From contig JALVSV010000030.1 in assembly GCA_027024125.1 (NCBI GenBank), forward strand, positions 1 through 7,648: a stretch of 7,648 bases of DNA, written 5' to 3'. The notes under the pieces are model-generated. The model saw only the letters and a list, made by a program, of their open reading frames with translations, was not told where the DNA came from and ran no database searches. A program made the translations under genes and the position numbers. Every line of letters starts with the position of its first letter. Position 1 is the first letter of the stretch. Shown piece after piece: positions 6,476-7,648 of this stretch. This stretch comes from Methylothermaceae bacterium (lineage in GTDB: Bacteria > Pseudomonadota > Gammaproteobacteria > Methylococcales > Methylothermaceae).

Positions 6476-6543
6476 TCAGCTGCGCGCAATCGTTTCTTGA
6501 TGGCTTCGATAGGGTGGCATAAGGTATCGTGAAAGCTTATAGA

Positions 6544-6608
6544 TTCACCGCAGAGACGCAGAGTGAGCAGAGAGAAAACTCCGCGTTCTCTGCGCCTCTG
6601 TGGTGAGA
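6544..6608. repeat. dispersed CAGAGACGCAGAG-type repeat, full dyad
   Basis: TTCACCGCAGAGACGCAGAG (6544-6563) pairs with CTCTGCGCCTCTGTGGTGA (6588-6606) at 17 of 19 bases, with about 24 bases between the arms. The right arm is the same family as 1410-1450. It lies in the 149-base gap between two converging genes, where its hairpin could act as a terminator in both directions, though no T-run follows it directly. No gene is seen in this gap. Confidence 0.8.
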
Positions 6609-6624
6609 AATCGATTCCAATCGA

Positions 6625-7218
6625 TCATTTCTTGTCTGATTCGATCAGGATGACTTTTTCGATGATGATGGGCTTGATGGGCACGTCCCGCATGTTGTTG
6701 GGCAAAGTCCGAGTGGGCTGAGCGGCGATCTTATCCACCACCTCCATGCCATCGATCACCCGACCGAAGACCGTGTAACCCCAGCCCTGCCGATCCTTTC
6801 TGCGGAAGTTGAGAGGATCGTTGCCCTTGAGATTGATGAAAAACTGTGCTGTAGCTGAATGGGGATCGCTGGTACGGGCCATGGCAATGGTGCCGCGGTC
6901 ATTTTTCAGGCCATTGTCCGCTTCATTGGGTATCGGAGCGCGGGTCTTCTTGCGCCGCATCTCCACAGTGTATCCTCCACCCTGGATCATGAAATCCGGG
7001 ATGACACGATGAAAGATGGTACCGTCGTAAAAGCCATCCTTCGCATAGGAGACAAAATTCTCCACCGTCTTCGGCGCCTTGTCGGCGTCCACTTCCAGGG
7101 TGATGTCTCCCAGATTGGTCTTCATCAGCACTTTCACGTTTCCTCCTGCGATAGCGCCAGTGACAAGACCGAAAGTCAAGGTAATGGTCAAGACGGTCGA
7201 TCGAATCATTCTTTGCAT
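6625..7218 (-). CDS. ppiA: periplasmic cyclophilin-type peptidyl-prolyl cis-trans isomerase
   Basis: A 197-residue foldase that isomerises Xaa-Pro bonds in exported proteins. Residues 1-24 are a signal peptide ([14 protein letters not shown], cleavage after AIA). The cyclophilin core follows: [14 protein letters not shown] with catalytic Arg71 plus Phe76, Met77 and Gln79, then [18 protein letters not shown], the [10 protein letters not shown] segment with Gln125/Phe127, and [17 protein letters not shown]. Length and motif order agree closely with E. coli PpiA (190 residues). The ATG at 7218 is preceded by a strong GGGAGGGAG; the ATG three codons later is spaced less well. The gene upstream on the same strand encodes a PpiC-type foldase, so two unrelated isomerase families stand in tandem, 92 bases apart, with a palindrome between. 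A cytoplasmic PpiB is excluded by the signal peptide. Confidence 0.95.
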   Translation of the reverse strand: MQRMIRSTVLTITLTFGLVTGAIAGGNVKVLMKTNLGDITLEVDADKAPKTVENFVSYAKDGFYDGTIFHRVIPDFMIQGGGYTVEMRRKKTRAPIPNEADNGLKNDRGTIAMARTSDPHSATAQFFINLKGNDPLNFRRKDRQGWGYTVFGRVIDGMEVVDKIAAQPTRTLPNNMRDVPIKPIIIEKVILIESDKK

Positions 7219-7252
7219 ACTCCCTCCCTTTTAGTTGAATGAGAATCTAAAA

Positions 7253-7302
7253 GGGGTCAGCTACCATTCAAAAAAAAATACACGAATGTTAGATCTGACC
7301 CC
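7253..7302. repeat. GGGGTCAG/CTGACCCC palindromic repeat
   Basis: GGGGTCAG (7253-7260) and CTGACCCC (7295-7302) are perfect 8-base inverted arms. The pairing continues inward after a 2-base bulge: CTACCATTC against GAATGTTAG matches at 8 of 9. A 14-base A-rich loop closes the hairpin. The element stands in the 5' region of the cyclophilin gene, 35 bases before its start codon, and 8 bases past the stop of the PpiC-type gene. Palindromes with GGGGTCAG ends are frequent in gammaproteobacteria and resemble REP sequences mobilised by RAYT (Y1) transposases, none of which is in this window. It may attenuate read-through between the two isomerase genes. Confidence 0.75.
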
Positions 7303-7310
7303 CGGCCCTC

Positions 7311-7648
7311 TTACGGCAACCTGTCTGCCATATGCCATTGCAGGGGAAAACGTTCTTGCAGCGATTCCATGTAACTCGGCAGTTTTTCGGCCAATAAGGC
7401 ACGCCTCACCCGGTCTTTGATCGCCGTAAACCGTTTCTGCTCCCCCGGACGGCGGTCGACGATCATGAGCAGATGAAACCCTTTCGGTGTCTCGATGACT
7501 TCGCTGACTGTGTTGTCAGACAGGGAAGCAAGCGCCCTTTCAAGTTCCGGCATCCCCTCCCCCTCCTTCAGCCAACCCATGTCCCCGCCATGTTCACGTC
7601 CATAGGGGTCGATGCTGTATTCAGCGGCCAGTTTGAACAAGCTTTCAC
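7311..7648 (-). CDS. PpiC-type (parvulin) peptidyl-prolyl isomerase, N-terminal part beyond the window
   Basis: The last 111 residues of a larger protein whose start lies past the right edge; the frame stays open to position 7648 (a TTG at 7640 is an internal Leu, not the start). The visible part is the second half of a rotamase/parvulin domain: LFKLAAEYSIDPYG, HGGDMGWL, a helix (MPELERALASL), and TPKGFHLLMIVDRRPG with the family's conserved GFH. A basic helical tail follows (FTAIKDRVRRALLAEKLPSYMESLQ), as in SurA/PpiC/PpiD-like foldases. Whether it is periplasmic or anchored depends on the missing N-terminus, but the neighbouring exported cyclophilin suggests an envelope chaperone. Confidence 0.9.
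   Translation of the reverse strand, partial: ESLFKLAAEYSIDPYGREHGGDMGWLKEGEGMPELERALASLSDNTVSEVIETPKGFHLLMIVDRRPGEQKRFTAIKDRVRRALLAEKLPSYMESLQERFPLQWHMADRLP

Noticed and set aside
6470..6495. GATTG...CAATC hairpin just after the transporter gene as a terminator
   Set aside because: The stem is only five bases with a long loop and only a broken T-run follows; too weak to call.

Overview
The window looks like chromosomal DNA of a gammaproteobacterium. The coding sequence is moderately GC-rich, the gene families are typical of that class (a PpiA-type periplasmic cyclophilin, a PpiC-type foldase, a DUF2092 lipoprotein, a COG3650 envelope protein), and the gaps are packed with short palindromic repeats of kinds common in such genomes. 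No species can be named from the sequence. No rRNA, tRNA, CRISPR array, phage gene or transposase is visible.

Layout. (1) Positions 1-1371, minus strand: three small secreted genes read leftward, namely a six-cysteine Kazal-type protein, a DUF2092-like lipoprotein, and an Arg/Gly-rich exported protein that overlaps the lipoprotein gene by 11 bases and runs off the left edge. (2) Positions 1372-1989: a divergent intergenic region of about 620 bases holding three unrelated inverted-repeat elements and no convincing gene. (3) Positions 1990-6475, plus strand: three tightly spaced genes. The first fuses a RelA/SpoT-type HD hydrolase domain, a CBS-like pair and a C-terminal HEPN-like domain with an R-x4-H motif. 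The second is a periplasmic protein with an MliC-like domain and a COG3650 domain. The third fuses an atypical SDF/DAACS-type membrane domain to a periplasmic family 3 solute-binding domain. (4) Positions 6476-6624: a convergent gap with another palindromic repeat. (5) Positions 6625-7648, minus strand: two peptidyl-prolyl isomerase genes, a PpiC-type foldase entering from the right edge and a PpiA-type cyclophilin, with a GGGGTCAG/CTGACCCC palindrome between them.

Most of the products are exported or envelope proteins: inhibitor-like folds (Kazal, MliC), lipoprotein, foldases, and a transporter or sensor with a tethered binding domain. The least ordinary part is the plus-strand trio. A cytoplasmic protein with intact alarmone-hydrolase residues and a probable RNase-type HEPN module lies just upstream of an envelope protein and a membrane protein that appears built to sense or take up an amino-acid-like ligand. 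A link between nutrient sensing and alarmone or RNA turnover is a reasonable hypothesis, but it rests on gene order and domain recognition only.
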